The position numbers and the translations under genes are program-made. A stretch of DNA of 38,740 nucleotides from Clostridiaceae bacterium (GTDB lineage: Bacteria; Bacillota; Clostridia; DSM-8532), in the NCBI GenBank assembly GCA_012839205.1, contig DUNT01000043.1:1-38740 (forward strand). Reading direction: 5' to 3'. The notes beneath the pieces were generated by a model. It saw only the letters and a list, made by a program, of their open reading frames with translations. It ran no database searches and was not told the origin of the DNA. Shown one piece after another: positions 16,293-24,800 of the stretch (position 1 is the stretch's first letter; every line of letters begins with the position of its first letter).

Positions 16293-16850
16293 CTACCCTC
16301 CACTAAACGCACTAATGTCAATTATTATCTGATTTTCTTCAATTGCAAAGGCTGCCATAAGCTGATTTTTTATATAAGCAAGGGTTTTGACGCTTATGGT
16401 TTTCATTCTGTTATCATCAGCCGGTTCAAGATTTAAATAAAGGTTTCTTAATAATCCAAATCTTTTATCTTTTGGGTCTTCATACAATACTGCGTCAACA
16501 TTGGAAACAATAAACTCACTATGCCCTATAAAACGTGTTTTAACATCGTTTATAAGAGATACCCTGTACACCTCCAGAATCTGACTCAAATCTTCTTCCT
16601 GAAGCCTGGCCACCCTGGTCTTAAACTCTTTTTCCGACATTTTCACATATTGGTTCCATGCAATACTGTCAATTTCATAATCCCCTTTCAGCAGATTTAA
16701 AACAGGAGTAATTATTACCACTGTTACAACCAATCCGCAAATAAGCTTTACATACTTATTCAGATTGCCCTGGGGCGCAAATCTCTCAATTATTGAACAT
16801 ACAATTGTTACCGATACTAAAGTAACAACCCAGGATCTTAAAACATCCAT
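16293..16850 (-). CDS. spoIIIAF: stage III sporulation protein AF (SpoIIIAF)
   Basis: A small component of the SpoIIIA channel complex. The 185-residue protein begins with two membrane helices (about 5-24 and 36-57, separated by the conserved ERFAPQGNLNKYVKLICGL loop) and continues with a soluble domain in the mother-cell or intermembrane space. Length and topology fit the family. The ATG at 16850 lies nine nt after the spoIIIAE stop, with TAGGG as a modest ribosome site. Confidence 0.93.
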   Translation of the reverse strand: MDVLRSWVVTLVSVTIVCSIIERFAPQGNLNKYVKLICGLVVTVVIITPVLNLLKGDYEIDSIAWNQYVKMSEKEFKTRVARLQEEDLSQILEVYRVSLINDVKTRFIGHSEFIVSNVDAVLYEDPKDKRFGLLRNLYLNLEPADDNRMKTISVKTLAYIKNQLMAAFAIEENQIIIDISAFSGG

Positions 16851-16859
16851 CTGATTTCC

Positions 16860-18050
16860 CTACCCCATTGCTCCTGAGGAATTCATCAGGGTTCCTGTCA
16901 GCAGAATAATTACAAACAACGAAGCCCCCATTATTCCAAGCATTATTGAGATACATCCGGCTGAATCTGTTAATGCATCGCAGATGCTTTCATCACATAT
17001 CGGTGCTCCAATAGCTGCGGCTAAACGAAAGGCTATCATTATAACAAAGACTTTAATAAATGGTATTACGAAAACCAGTCCCAAACCGATAACAGTAAGA
17101 ATGCCTGCAATATTGCTTACTGCAGCTGTACAGAGGAGTATAGCCTCTGCAGCATCTGTCATGTACTTTCCGGCCACAGGAATGAAGGTTCCGATAGCAA
17201 ATCTGGTTGTTTTTACGGTTACTGCATCTATTGAAGAGCCGGCAATCTTTTGTATGGACATAAATATTGAGAACATTAATGTTATTGCTCCGGTAATCCA
17301 TACTGCACAGCTTCTTAAAAGCTTGGCCAAAGTATTTAGTTTGAAACGCTCAGATACGCTGTCTACCAAAAAGAGGATCCCCGCCATCACTGTTAATGGC
17401 AGAAGAACAGTTTTAAAAATTTGGCATGCAATATTTACTCCCACAAGCATCAATGGTTGCATGGCTGTAACAGTAACAATTCTCCCTGAAGCAGCCATAA
17501 GGGCAATAAGGGCAGGCATTACAAGAGATGCAACATACTGCATGGTTTCAATGGTGGTTTTTGCAATATCCACAACACTGCCAAAACTCACAGCCGCAAC
17601 AATTATTAATATGCCGTTAACCCCCAGTTTTGCCACTTCATTGGGTATTCCGTTTTCCAAAGGCTGCAATGCTCGAATAACCGCTCCCAATAGCATTATG
17701 GCCAATAACTGAATAATAAGCACAAGGTTTACCCTTATTTCTTTGCCCAGGACAGCATTAAGTATTTTGGGAAGACCTTCTAAGCTATCAAGGGGCTTTC
17801 CTTTAAGGGCATTTCTTATTATTTCTTCTGAGTTTAGATTATAGGCTTTTGATATTTGTGATTTACTCAGTGCCTTGTCGATTGTATCTTTAACAGTCTT
17901 TATCTCGCTGATCTTTAGTTTTTCCTCAATAATATCCTCGTATAACGTCCCTTCTGCGCCTGTATCTGTATAGGCCGCCACAGGAGTTGAAGCAAGGAGT
18001 ACTGTAAGGAATACAATAATTGAAAGCTGAATTTTCGTTCTGTATATCAC
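16860..18050 (-). CDS. spoIIIAE: stage III sporulation protein AE (SpoIIIAE)
   Basis: The large polytopic membrane component of the SpoIIIA complex, possibly the channel in the mother-cell engulfment membrane. The 396-residue product carries a signal peptide (residues 1-26, cleavage after TPVAA), a soluble N-terminal region (about 27-110) and about seven hydrophobic segments. Family blocks include IVTVTAMQPLMLVGVNIACQ and SIDAVTVKTTRFAIGTFIPV with GKYMTDAAEA. The start is a GTG at 18050 with AAGGAG about ten nt upstream. It is separated from spoIIIAD by 115 nt, where operons of this type are usually tight. Confidence 0.95.
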   Translation of the reverse strand: MIYRTKIQLSIIVFLTVLLASTPVAAYTDTGAEGTLYEDIIEEKLKISEIKTVKDTIDKALSKSQISKAYNLNSEEIIRNALKGKPLDSLEGLPKILNAVLGKEIRVNLVLIIQLLAIMLLGAVIRALQPLENGIPNEVAKLGVNGILIIVAAVSFGSVVDIAKTTIETMQYVASLVMPALIALMAASGRIVTVTAMQPLMLVGVNIACQIFKTVLLPLTVMAGILFLVDSVSERFKLNTLAKLLRSCAVWITGAITLMFSIFMSIQKIAGSSIDAVTVKTTRFAIGTFIPVAGKYMTDAAEAILLCTAAVSNIAGILTVIGLGLVFVIPFIKVFVIMIAFRLAAAIGAPICDESICDALTDSAGCISIMLGIMGASLFVIILLTGTLMNSSGAMG

Positions 18051-18165
18051 AACGTATCTCTCTCCTTCTTCTTATGACTGCAGGAAGCTGCTATCGGGAG
18101 TAATCACCAGCCTGTCTGACGGCGTTTTAAGCAGAGTATGGAGCGGCAAGCCGGCAGGAATTTGT

Positions 18166-18555
18166 CTATATAATGCTGGAAATAATATGTATCAGCGATG
18201 TTACAACAGGTACTGCCACCACAAGCATCATAATCTTTCCGACTGTTTCAATTTTGCTGGCTATGGCTTTCTGACCCACATCCTTACATACGTCCACCGA
18301 AAACTGTGTTATGTAAGCCATTCCCGTAATTTTCAAAACCGGAACCAATAGTTTTGCGTCAATCCCGGAGCTGCTGATTGTATCTTCCAGGGCTTTTATG
18401 ATTGTACCGGCTTTTCCAAAGGCTATCATCAGAGCTATTACCCCGAATATAAGCCCCAGCATAATTCCCAGCTCGGGATTTTTATCCGATATGATTACTA
18501 CAAAAATGGCTGCAATAATCCCTAATATCGCTATTCGAACAAGCTCTGCTTCCAT
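18166..18555 (-). CDS. spoIIIAD: stage III sporulation protein AD (SpoIIIAD)
   Basis: A 129-residue membrane protein of the feeding-tube complex with three to four hydrophobic helices. The conserved core is AKLLVPVLKITGMAYITQFS and VDVCKDVGQKAIASKIE. The ATG at 18555 is chosen because AAAGGA lies upstream and the length matches the family (about 133 residues); the frame is open 20 codons further into spoIIIAC without support. It begins 16 nt after the spoIIIAC stop. Confidence 0.94.
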   Translation of the reverse strand: MEAELVRIAILGIIAAIFVVIISDKNPELGIMLGLIFGVIALMIAFGKAGTIIKALEDTISSSGIDAKLLVPVLKITGMAYITQFSVDVCKDVGQKAIASKIETVGKIMMLVVAVPVVTSLIHIISSII

Positions 18556-18571
18556 AGGCTTAATATTCCTT

Positions 18572-18766
18572 TCAAAAACCAAATAAGGCTTTAACCGTAT
18601 CAAACAGTTTGACAATTTCTTTTGCCACCATCAATAAAACCACCACTACAGCGGCTAATGTGGTCATCATGGCCATCTCCTCACGACCAGACTTAGTAAG
18701 CACTACATTCAAAATAGATACCAGAATGCCAATGGCCGCAATCTTAAAAATCAAATCCACATTCAT
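18572..18766 (-). CDS. spoIIIAC: stage III sporulation protein AC (SpoIIIAC)
   Basis: A 64-residue protein with two membrane helices (about 4-24 and 30-52), the standard size for this family. The sequence MNVDLIFKIAAIGILVSILN and the loop LTKSGREEMAMM are typical. The ATG at 18766 follows AAGGGG with eight nt spacing. It is preceded by a 170-nt spacer after spoIIIAB in which I find no gene and no convincing promoter, only a weak CATATA/TATATG palindrome. Confidence 0.94.
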   Translation of the reverse strand: MNVDLIFKIAAIGILVSILNVVLTKSGREEMAMMTTLAAVVVVLLMVAKEIVKLFDTVKALFGF

Positions 18767-18936
18767 GCAAGTATCCCCTTAAAACAAGACTAATAATGGC
18801 TTTATCCACAATACACCCACACTTAATCAGACTGTGCAAAAGCTACCTGTTTCATATAAATCATGCCTATATGATGGCAGTCACCTGTAATGTTTAGTCT
18901 CACCGCTTAGCAAAGTTTTTTTAATCGAATATTAAA

Positions 18937-19476
18937 CTACAGAAACAAAATTACCACTGCCGCTCCGCTAAGGATCCCCAGGTTTCTGTATAACCTTCCT
19001 TTTGTTTTTATGGCTTCTGCGGCTCTTCTCTCCAGCATTTCCAGGTTCTCTTTTTCCAAATCCAATACTGATTCCTGATTCTCTCTGTCAGACTTGCCCA
19101 ACATTTCTCCGAAATCAGAAAGCACCTGCCAATCCGACTCTTCCAAAGGAATGCTGTCTCTGTTTTTTCTGGTTACCATTTTCCAGGCCTCCCCTGCATC
19201 AATATGCTGCTGTTGCATTATAACCCCGCATTCAGTAAAAATATCCGACCATACCCCGCTAATAGGCTCTTTCCCGACATTTTCAAAAGCTAAAAAAAGC
19301 GGTATACCCAAACCGCAGATTTGGTTTCTAAGATTAAGTAGGATTTCTATGAGTTTTGCCAGCGCACGCTGTCTCTCGGCAAGCCTGGATGACATTTTCA
19401 TTCCCGTAGCTGCGCATCCTGAAAAAACCATCAGACATCCAATAATCTTTAGCCATACCGCTATGTTCATCACCAT
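18937..19476 (-). CDS. spoIIIAB: stage III sporulation protein AB (SpoIIIAB)
   Basis: SpoIIIAB resembles GspF-type secretion membrane proteins and is an essential part of the SpoIIIA complex. The 179-residue protein has an N-terminal membrane helix (about 5-24), a helical cytoplasmic region, and a C-terminal hydrophobic segment (LGILSGAAVVILFL). Conserved pieces include SSRLAERQRALAKLIEILLNLR, ISYGIPL-like GLGIPLFLAFENV, and LGKSDRENQ. The ATG at 19476 (or 19470) lies inside the spoIIIAA frame, because that frame continues 143 nt beyond this start. SpoIIIAB itself is full length and looks intact. Confidence 0.93.
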   Translation of the reverse strand: MVMNIAVWLKIIGCLMVFSGCAATGMKMSSRLAERQRALAKLIEILLNLRNQICGLGIPLFLAFENVGKEPISGVWSDIFTECGVIMQQQHIDAGEAWKMVTRKNRDSIPLEESDWQVLSDFGEMLGKSDRENQESVLDLEKENLEMLERRAAEAIKTKGRLYRNLGILSGAAVVILFL

Positions 19477-20434
19477 TTACGCTTATCACCCTTGTCCATC
19501 GTTTTCCGTTTTCCATCCCGAGAAGGACTATCCTCTCAAATCCATCTTTTGCAGCCAGTTGTCCGACTCCCAACCTTCTTTTGAAATCTTCAAGGCCGAA
19601 TGCATGGGCGGTGGCAATTATTCTTACTCCGGCATTCCATGCCATCTGTATTGCATCTGCATCCTCCTTTGCGCCCAGTTCGTCCACAATAATGACCTGG
19701 GGAGCCATGCCTCTGAGCATAATTTCAATTCCCTGGCTTTTCCGGCAGCCGTCCAGTACATCGGTTCTTGGTCCCAAATCATTTTGAGGCACTCCCCTGA
19801 AGCTGGCAGCCAGCTCAGAGCGTTCATCTATAACTGCGGTTCTTAGTCCCTTAAATCTGTTATTATCAAGTCCCTGGCTTATCAGGCGGCATAAGTCTCT
19901 TAGAATAGTGGTTTTACCACAACCGGGAGGCGACAGAATCAATGTGTTGTAAATATCCTGTCTATTTCTTATCAGCTGTTGAAATATGTCTTGAGCACAA
20001 CCTTCCACCTGCCTTGAAAACCTTATATTGATCGAAGAAATGTCTTTAATGGCTTTTATTCTGTTCCCCTCATATACTACCGTGCCACAGATACCGGCTC
20101 TATGACCTCCCTTTAAGGTAATAAATCCCCTTATGATTTCGTCCTGGTAAGCATATATTGACTGCTCACATAAAAGAAGAAATAAAGAATTAACTTCTTT
20201 AGCCGTGATATTCAGCGCTGATTCATGACTATGCAACAAAACACCTTCCTGGCTGATAAAGTAATCGCATCCAGAAAACACTCCCATAAGAGGAAGTCCG
20301 CTCCGAATTCTTATTTCTTCCAGATATTTTGTGTAATCACTTCTAATTCCCTTAACAGCTTTCCTGATTCTGTCGGGAAAATATGTTGAAAGCAACATAT
20401 CAAGGCCTTCTATTCTGTTGTTTTGCTGCCCCAT
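19334..20434 (-). CDS. spoIIIAA: stage III sporulation protein AA (SpoIIIAA ATPase) with run-on C-terminus
   Basis: The mother-cell ATPase of the feeding-tube apparatus, related to secretion ATPases. Walker A LSPPGCGKTT is at about 167-176, Walker B VIIVDE at about 247-252, and the R-finger/sensor region IIATAHAFGLEDFKRR at about 272-287. The ATG at 20434 follows GGAGG and is preceded by a sigma-E-type promoter. The predicted protein is 366 residues. The family normally ends close to the spoIIIAB start, near residue 323 here. The last 43-47 residues read through spoIIIAB in another frame and have no recognisable domain. Loss of the normal stop, or a sequence error, is possible. Confidence 0.93.
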   Translation of the reverse strand: MGQQNNRIEGLDMLLSTYFPDRIRKAVKGIRSDYTKYLEEIRIRSGLPLMGVFSGCDYFISQEGVLLHSHESALNITAKEVNSLFLLLCEQSIYAYQDEIIRGFITLKGGHRAGICGTVVYEGNRIKAIKDISSINIRFSRQVEGCAQDIFQQLIRNRQDIYNTLILSPPGCGKTTILRDLCRLISQGLDNNRFKGLRTAVIDERSELAASFRGVPQNDLGPRTDVLDGCRKSQGIEIMLRGMAPQVIIVDELGAKEDADAIQMAWNAGVRIIATAHAFGLEDFKRRLGVGQLAAKDGFERIVLLGMENGKRWTRVISVNGDEHSGMAKDYWMSDGFFRMRSYGNENVIQACRETACAGKTHRNPT

Positions 20435-20466
20435 AAAAAACCTCCATCCGGAAAAGGACATGCTTA

Positions 20467-20495
20467 AATGTATGCCATAAAGCTTTCCGATATAC
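20467..20495 (-). promoter_or_regulatory. sigma-E-type promoter of the spoIIIA operon
   Basis: On the minus strand GTATATC (20495-20489) is followed after 14 nt by CATACATT (20474-20467). These match the known mother-cell sigma-E consensus (KMATATT, 14 nt, CATACAnT) at 6/7 and 8/8 positions. The predicted start near 20459 lies about 25 nt before spoIIIAA. spoIIIA is a classic sigma-E target in Bacillus. Confidence 0.82.
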
Positions 20496-20541
20496 CAAAA
20501 AGGAGCCAAATTGAAAGTCTTACCTTCAACTTTGGCTCCTT
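20496..20541 (-). terminator. intrinsic terminator of the foldase gene
   Basis: On the minus strand AAGGAGCCAAA (20541-20531) pairs with TTTGGCTCCTT (20510-20500), with an inner TTGAA/TTCAA stem, and is followed by a T run. It lies 30 nt after the PpiC-like gene and immediately before the sigma-E promoter of spoIIIA, separating the two transcripts. Confidence 0.92.
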
Positions 20542-20570
20542 GCTTTTATTATTGATGATTTTATTGATGT

Positions 20571-21710
20571 TTAGTTATAGGAAATAGCGTCATAAACCCG
20601 TTCGTTTTTTATAATGTTGTATTTAAACTCCAATCCCCAGCTTTCCAGGGCATTATTATAGAATTCCTGGCTGGCGTTATATTCCATTACACCTCTGACC
20701 TCATCTTTCACATCTTCAAATGCGGTTTTGTCTTCAATCTTTACCACATAAATGGAGTAGTCACCCTCCACAATATCGACATCTCCAGGTTTATTGTCAA
20801 AAACCCACTCTAAAACATTCCATTCCAGATAGTACTGAAACATGGAATTTTGACTGTATCTGATACTGGCCTTGCCTAAAGATTCCTGCCCATTACCGGT
20901 TTCTGAAGATGCAGATTTTTCCTCGGTATACTCTGCTATTATTTTATCTATCGGCTCTCCCTGCTTAATTTTACTCAAAGCCTCAGAAGCCTTTTCTTTC
21001 TTTTCGGCTATTTCCGCATCGGATAGGCTTTCGCCGTTTTCATTTGTTTTATACAGTATTATATAACTTATATCCGCACTGTCATACAGCTTTGGATCCT
21101 CGTTATATTCAGCCTTTACCTGCTCTTCTGTATAATCTTCCACTTCAAAATTCTCTTCGATATATCTACTCTTAAATTTATCTATAACATTAAATATTTC
21201 GTATATACTCTGGAGTTCTGAGACAGTTACTTTGTATGTCTCCTTGAACTGTTTATCAGTTAATTGGCTACGGATCGAATCTATTAATGATGCAACCTGC
21301 TGTTTTGTAGCGGCGTCAACCTTCAGCCCCATTTCCTGAGCCTTAATATATTGAATCATAAACTCTTTTGAATAATTCAGTGCCTCACGTTTGGCTGTTT
21401 CATACGGATCCTGACCATCGGCAATGGTTGTCCAGAATTTATCCTTTTCTTCCTGAGTAGTCAGACCTTCCTCGTATTCAGTAGCCGACAGCTGCTGCTG
21501 CAAGAAAAACTGATATACAGGTTTTGATATTCTCTGTCCGTTGACTGTGGCTACATAACTTCCCGAATCGATGAAATAATAAACCCCTATGGCAAGAAGC
21601 ACAATGACAATCGTAACAATTATCCTTGTTATCCTTTTCTCCCGCTCGGTTTTTATTAGTTTTTTCTTTTGGGGCGTTTTAGCCTTTTTTATACCAACTT
21701 TCTTATCCAT
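20571..21710 (-). CDS. membrane-anchored PpiC/SurA-like peptidylprolyl isomerase
   Basis: A 379-residue protein with a basic cytoplasmic N-terminus, one membrane helix (about 28-47) and an extracellular SurA_N-type helical domain (about 50-195, opening with the VATVNGQRISKPVYQFFLQQ pattern). A divergent parvulin-like segment follows (about 205-320). It probably folds exported proteins outside the membrane, like PrsA, but lacks a lipobox. The ATG at 21710 has AAAGGA eight nt upstream and is preferred over the one three codons earlier. It follows mfd by 96 nt and is closed by its own terminator. The gene just after mfd is of this kind in many Clostridia. Isomerase activity is uncertain because the catalytic core is weakly conserved. 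Confidence 0.82.
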   Translation of the reverse strand: MDKKVGIKKAKTPQKKKLIKTEREKRITRIIVTIVIVLLAIGVYYFIDSGSYVATVNGQRISKPVYQFFLQQQLSATEYEEGLTTQEEKDKFWTTIADGQDPYETAKREALNYSKEFMIQYIKAQEMGLKVDAATKQQVASLIDSIRSQLTDKQFKETYKVTVSELQSIYEIFNVIDKFKSRYIEENFEVEDYTEEQVKAEYNEDPKLYDSADISYIILYKTNENGESLSDAEIAEKKEKASEALSKIKQGEPIDKIIAEYTEEKSASSETGNGQESLGKASIRYSQNSMFQYYLEWNVLEWVFDNKPGDVDIVEGDYSIYVVKIEDKTAFEDVKDEVRGVMEYNASQEFYNNALESWGLEFKYNIIKNERVYDAISYN

Positions 21711-21740
21711 ATGTTCCATCCTTTTTCTGTACATAAATAC

Positions 21741-21763
21741 ATGTCAGACATAATGTCCGACAT
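21741..21763. repeat. two adjacent 11-bp palindromes, ATGTCNGACAT
   Basis: ATGTCAGACAT (21741-21751) and ATGTCCGACAT (21753-21763) are each perfect palindromes around the central base and are separated by one A. Their centres are 12 bp apart. They lie in the 96-nt gap between mfd and the PpiC-like gene, 31-53 nt upstream of the latter's start. The arrangement suggests an operator bound by a dimeric regulator. I do not recognise the regulator. There is no U-run, so it is not an intrinsic terminator. Confidence 0.6.
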
Positions 21764-21806
21764 TAATATGCTGACTGTATGGGCAATATACATTTATTAT
21801 AAGTCT

Positions 21807-24800
21807 TTACGGCTCCAACTTCAATTTTTGTAGCACTTGTAATAGAATTTTAATATTTTCAATGACTTCATCAGGTTTCATTTTTTTGGCGCGGAGAGAC
21901 AAATAAGGTTTTTTCCCTGCACTGAATAATAATTTGCCCTTCCACTGGTTCACCAGTTCCCCAATCTTATCTAACGGCAACTGGCTTTGTTGGGCAAAAT
22001 TCAGCAGTACCGCCTCCTCCTTCTGCTTTATAGAGGAGAAACCAAGTTGTGCAGCCAGGTTTTTAATATATGCTATTTCGATAAGCTGATTGGTTTCCAT
22101 GGGTATATCGCCATACCTGTCAATCAGTTCGTCTTTTATATCAAGAATATCTTCCTGTGTCTCAATGGTGGCAATAGTTCTGTACATGTCAATCCTTTGC
22201 TCTTCATCTTTGATGTAGGAAGCATCAATATATGCATTAGTCATAAGCTCTACCGTTGTATCTGCTGCTCTGCCGGTGATTGTCTCACCTTTAAGCTCGG
22301 TAACGGTTTCATCCAGCAGTTTCAAGTACATATCATACCCCACAGATTCCATGTGGCCGTGTTGCTCTGCCCCCAAAATATTTCCTGCACCTCTTATCTG
22401 CAGATCTCTCATGGCTATTTTGAAACCTGATCCAAACTCAGTAAATTCCCTTATTGCTCTTAACCGCTTTTCAGCAACCTCATTTAAAACCTTGTCCTTT
22501 TTATATGTTAAATATGCATATGCCAAGCGGTTTGACCTTCCAACTCTTCCCCGCAGCTGATAAAGCTGTGCAAGCCCTAACCTGTCTGAATCCTCTACAA
22601 TAATGGTGTTTACATTCGGCATATCAATTCCTGACTCGATTATTGTAGTACATACCAATACGTCAAAATCTTTGTCTAAAAATGACTGGATGACTTTCTC
22701 CAGTTCTCTTTCCCCCATTTGTCCATGGGCATACCCAATCCTGGCTTCAGGTACCAGCGCCTGTAATTGCGCTACCTTTGAATGAATACCCCTGACTCTG
22801 TTAAATAGATAGAATACTTGCCCCCTCCGTGCCAGTTCACGGTTTATCGCATTTTGAATAATATCATCTCTTTGTTCAACAACATAGGTCTGAACTGGAT
22901 ATCTGTGTTCTGGAGGATCCTCCAGAGTACTTATATCCCTTATGCCTGTAAGGGACATGTTAAGCGTCCTTGGTATTGGTGTTGCTGAAAGGGTAAGTAT
23001 ATCCACCTTAGGGTATCGCAGTTTTATGGTTTCCTTATGCTCAACCCCAAACCGCTGTTCCTCATCTATTACCAGAAGCCCTAAATCCTTGAATTTTACT
23101 GATTCACCAAGTATCATATGAGTACCGACAATAATATCTATTCTTCCGCTTTTCAAATCCTTTATAATGGCTTTTTGTTCAGCACCGGTTCTGAATCTGC
23201 TCAGCATCTCGACTCTTATGGGAAACCCTGAAAACCTTTTTTTGAATGTTTCAAAATGCTGTGCCGCCAAAACTGTCGTGGGAACTAAGAATGCTACTTG
23301 CTTACTGTCCATGACCGCCTTGAAAGCCGCTCTGATTGCCACCTCAGTTTTTCCGTATCCCACATCACCACATAAGAGCCGATCCATAATAGTATCTGAT
23401 TCCATATCAGCTTTTATCTCTGCAACGCATTTCAACTGGTCGGGAGTTTCCTCATACCCGAATGTTTCTTCAAATTGCTTTTGCCATACCGTATCGGGTG
23501 AAAAGGCATACCCTTTCGTATTCCGACGCTCTGCCTGTATCCTGATCAAATCGCCGGCCAAAACCCTTAATGATTCTTTTACCCGCGCCTTAACCTTTGT
23601 CCACTCAGTACCGCCAAGCTTGTTAAGTCTGGGTTCTTTCCCTTCAGCTCCTATATACTTTTGTATAAGATCCATACTGGTGGTGGGAATAAAAAGGGTG
23701 CCGCCATCCCTATAACTTATTTTAAGGTAATCCTTTCTGATTCCTTCAACTATCAACTGCTCAATACCGTTATATATTCCGATACCATGAGCCTGATGAA
23801 CTACATAATCACCAACCTTTAAGTCAGTAAAGGAAGAAATACGCTTCCCTTTTACCCCCATTCTCTTTCTGGCTGGTCCGGGTTTAACTGCCGATAAATC
23901 ACTTTCTGCAAGAATAACCAGTTTTTCATCTTTATATACAAAGCCGGTTTGTAAATGCCCATAAACAACCACTGTAGATATTCCTTCCGGCCACTCTCCA
24001 TCGTAGCGGGCTTTGCTGGCTTTTACATCTTTTTCTCTTAATTCTTCAACAAATCTGTCTAATCTGTCCTTTGATGAGCACAGAAACGTCACACGATATC
24101 CGTCTTTTAACCACGTTTTTATATCATCGCCTATTAAATCCAGTCTGCCATTATATGGACTGATTCCGGAACCATGTATCTGAATTTTTTCTGTTTTGCC
24201 TTCTGTAAGATTATTATCTGTATCCAGTGATTCAAGGGTAATAATGCAGTTTTTTTCTGCTCTTTCAATAAGGGTATCAATATCGAAGAGCATGGAAAAG
24301 GTGTCTTTTAAAATCATTCCTTTTTCCATCAGTGTCTCACAGAGATTGCTCAAGGCCTCCTGCTCATTTTCCATGCGTTCCCTGGTTCTATGGGATTCCT
24401 CAAAAAAGACAAGATGTTTTTCTTTCAGATAGTCAAACACACTGGCTTTTTTCTCAATAAGATATGGGATGAATTTATCTACACCCGTAAAATAATGGCT
24501 GTCATGCAGCTTTTCTATATATCTCTCTATATTTTTGGTGAGGGTGGGACGAAGGTCAGCCGGGATAGCCGACAGAGTCTCATCAAGGGCTTTGTGTATT
24601 CTATGGGCGATAGCATTTATTTCAGACCTGGAATAGACTATTTCCCTTGCAGGATATATTTCAAGCTCTTCACAAAAGTCAACAGAACGCTGTGTTTCTT
24701 CAGAAAACCAGCGCATTGAATCTATTTCTATATCAAAAAATTCAATCCGGCAGGGCATGTCGCTGTTTACCGGATAAATATCCAGAATTCCTCCACGCTT

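Noticed and set aside
16984-17712. 242-codon plus-strand open frame opposite spoIIIAE
   Set aside because: It is antisense to an intact, conserved gene, has no ribosome site, and its translation looks like an alanine/threonine-rich shadow.
19094-19846. 250-codon plus-strand open frame across spoIIIAB/spoIIIAA
   Set aside because: Antisense to two real genes, with no recognisable domain or ribosome site.
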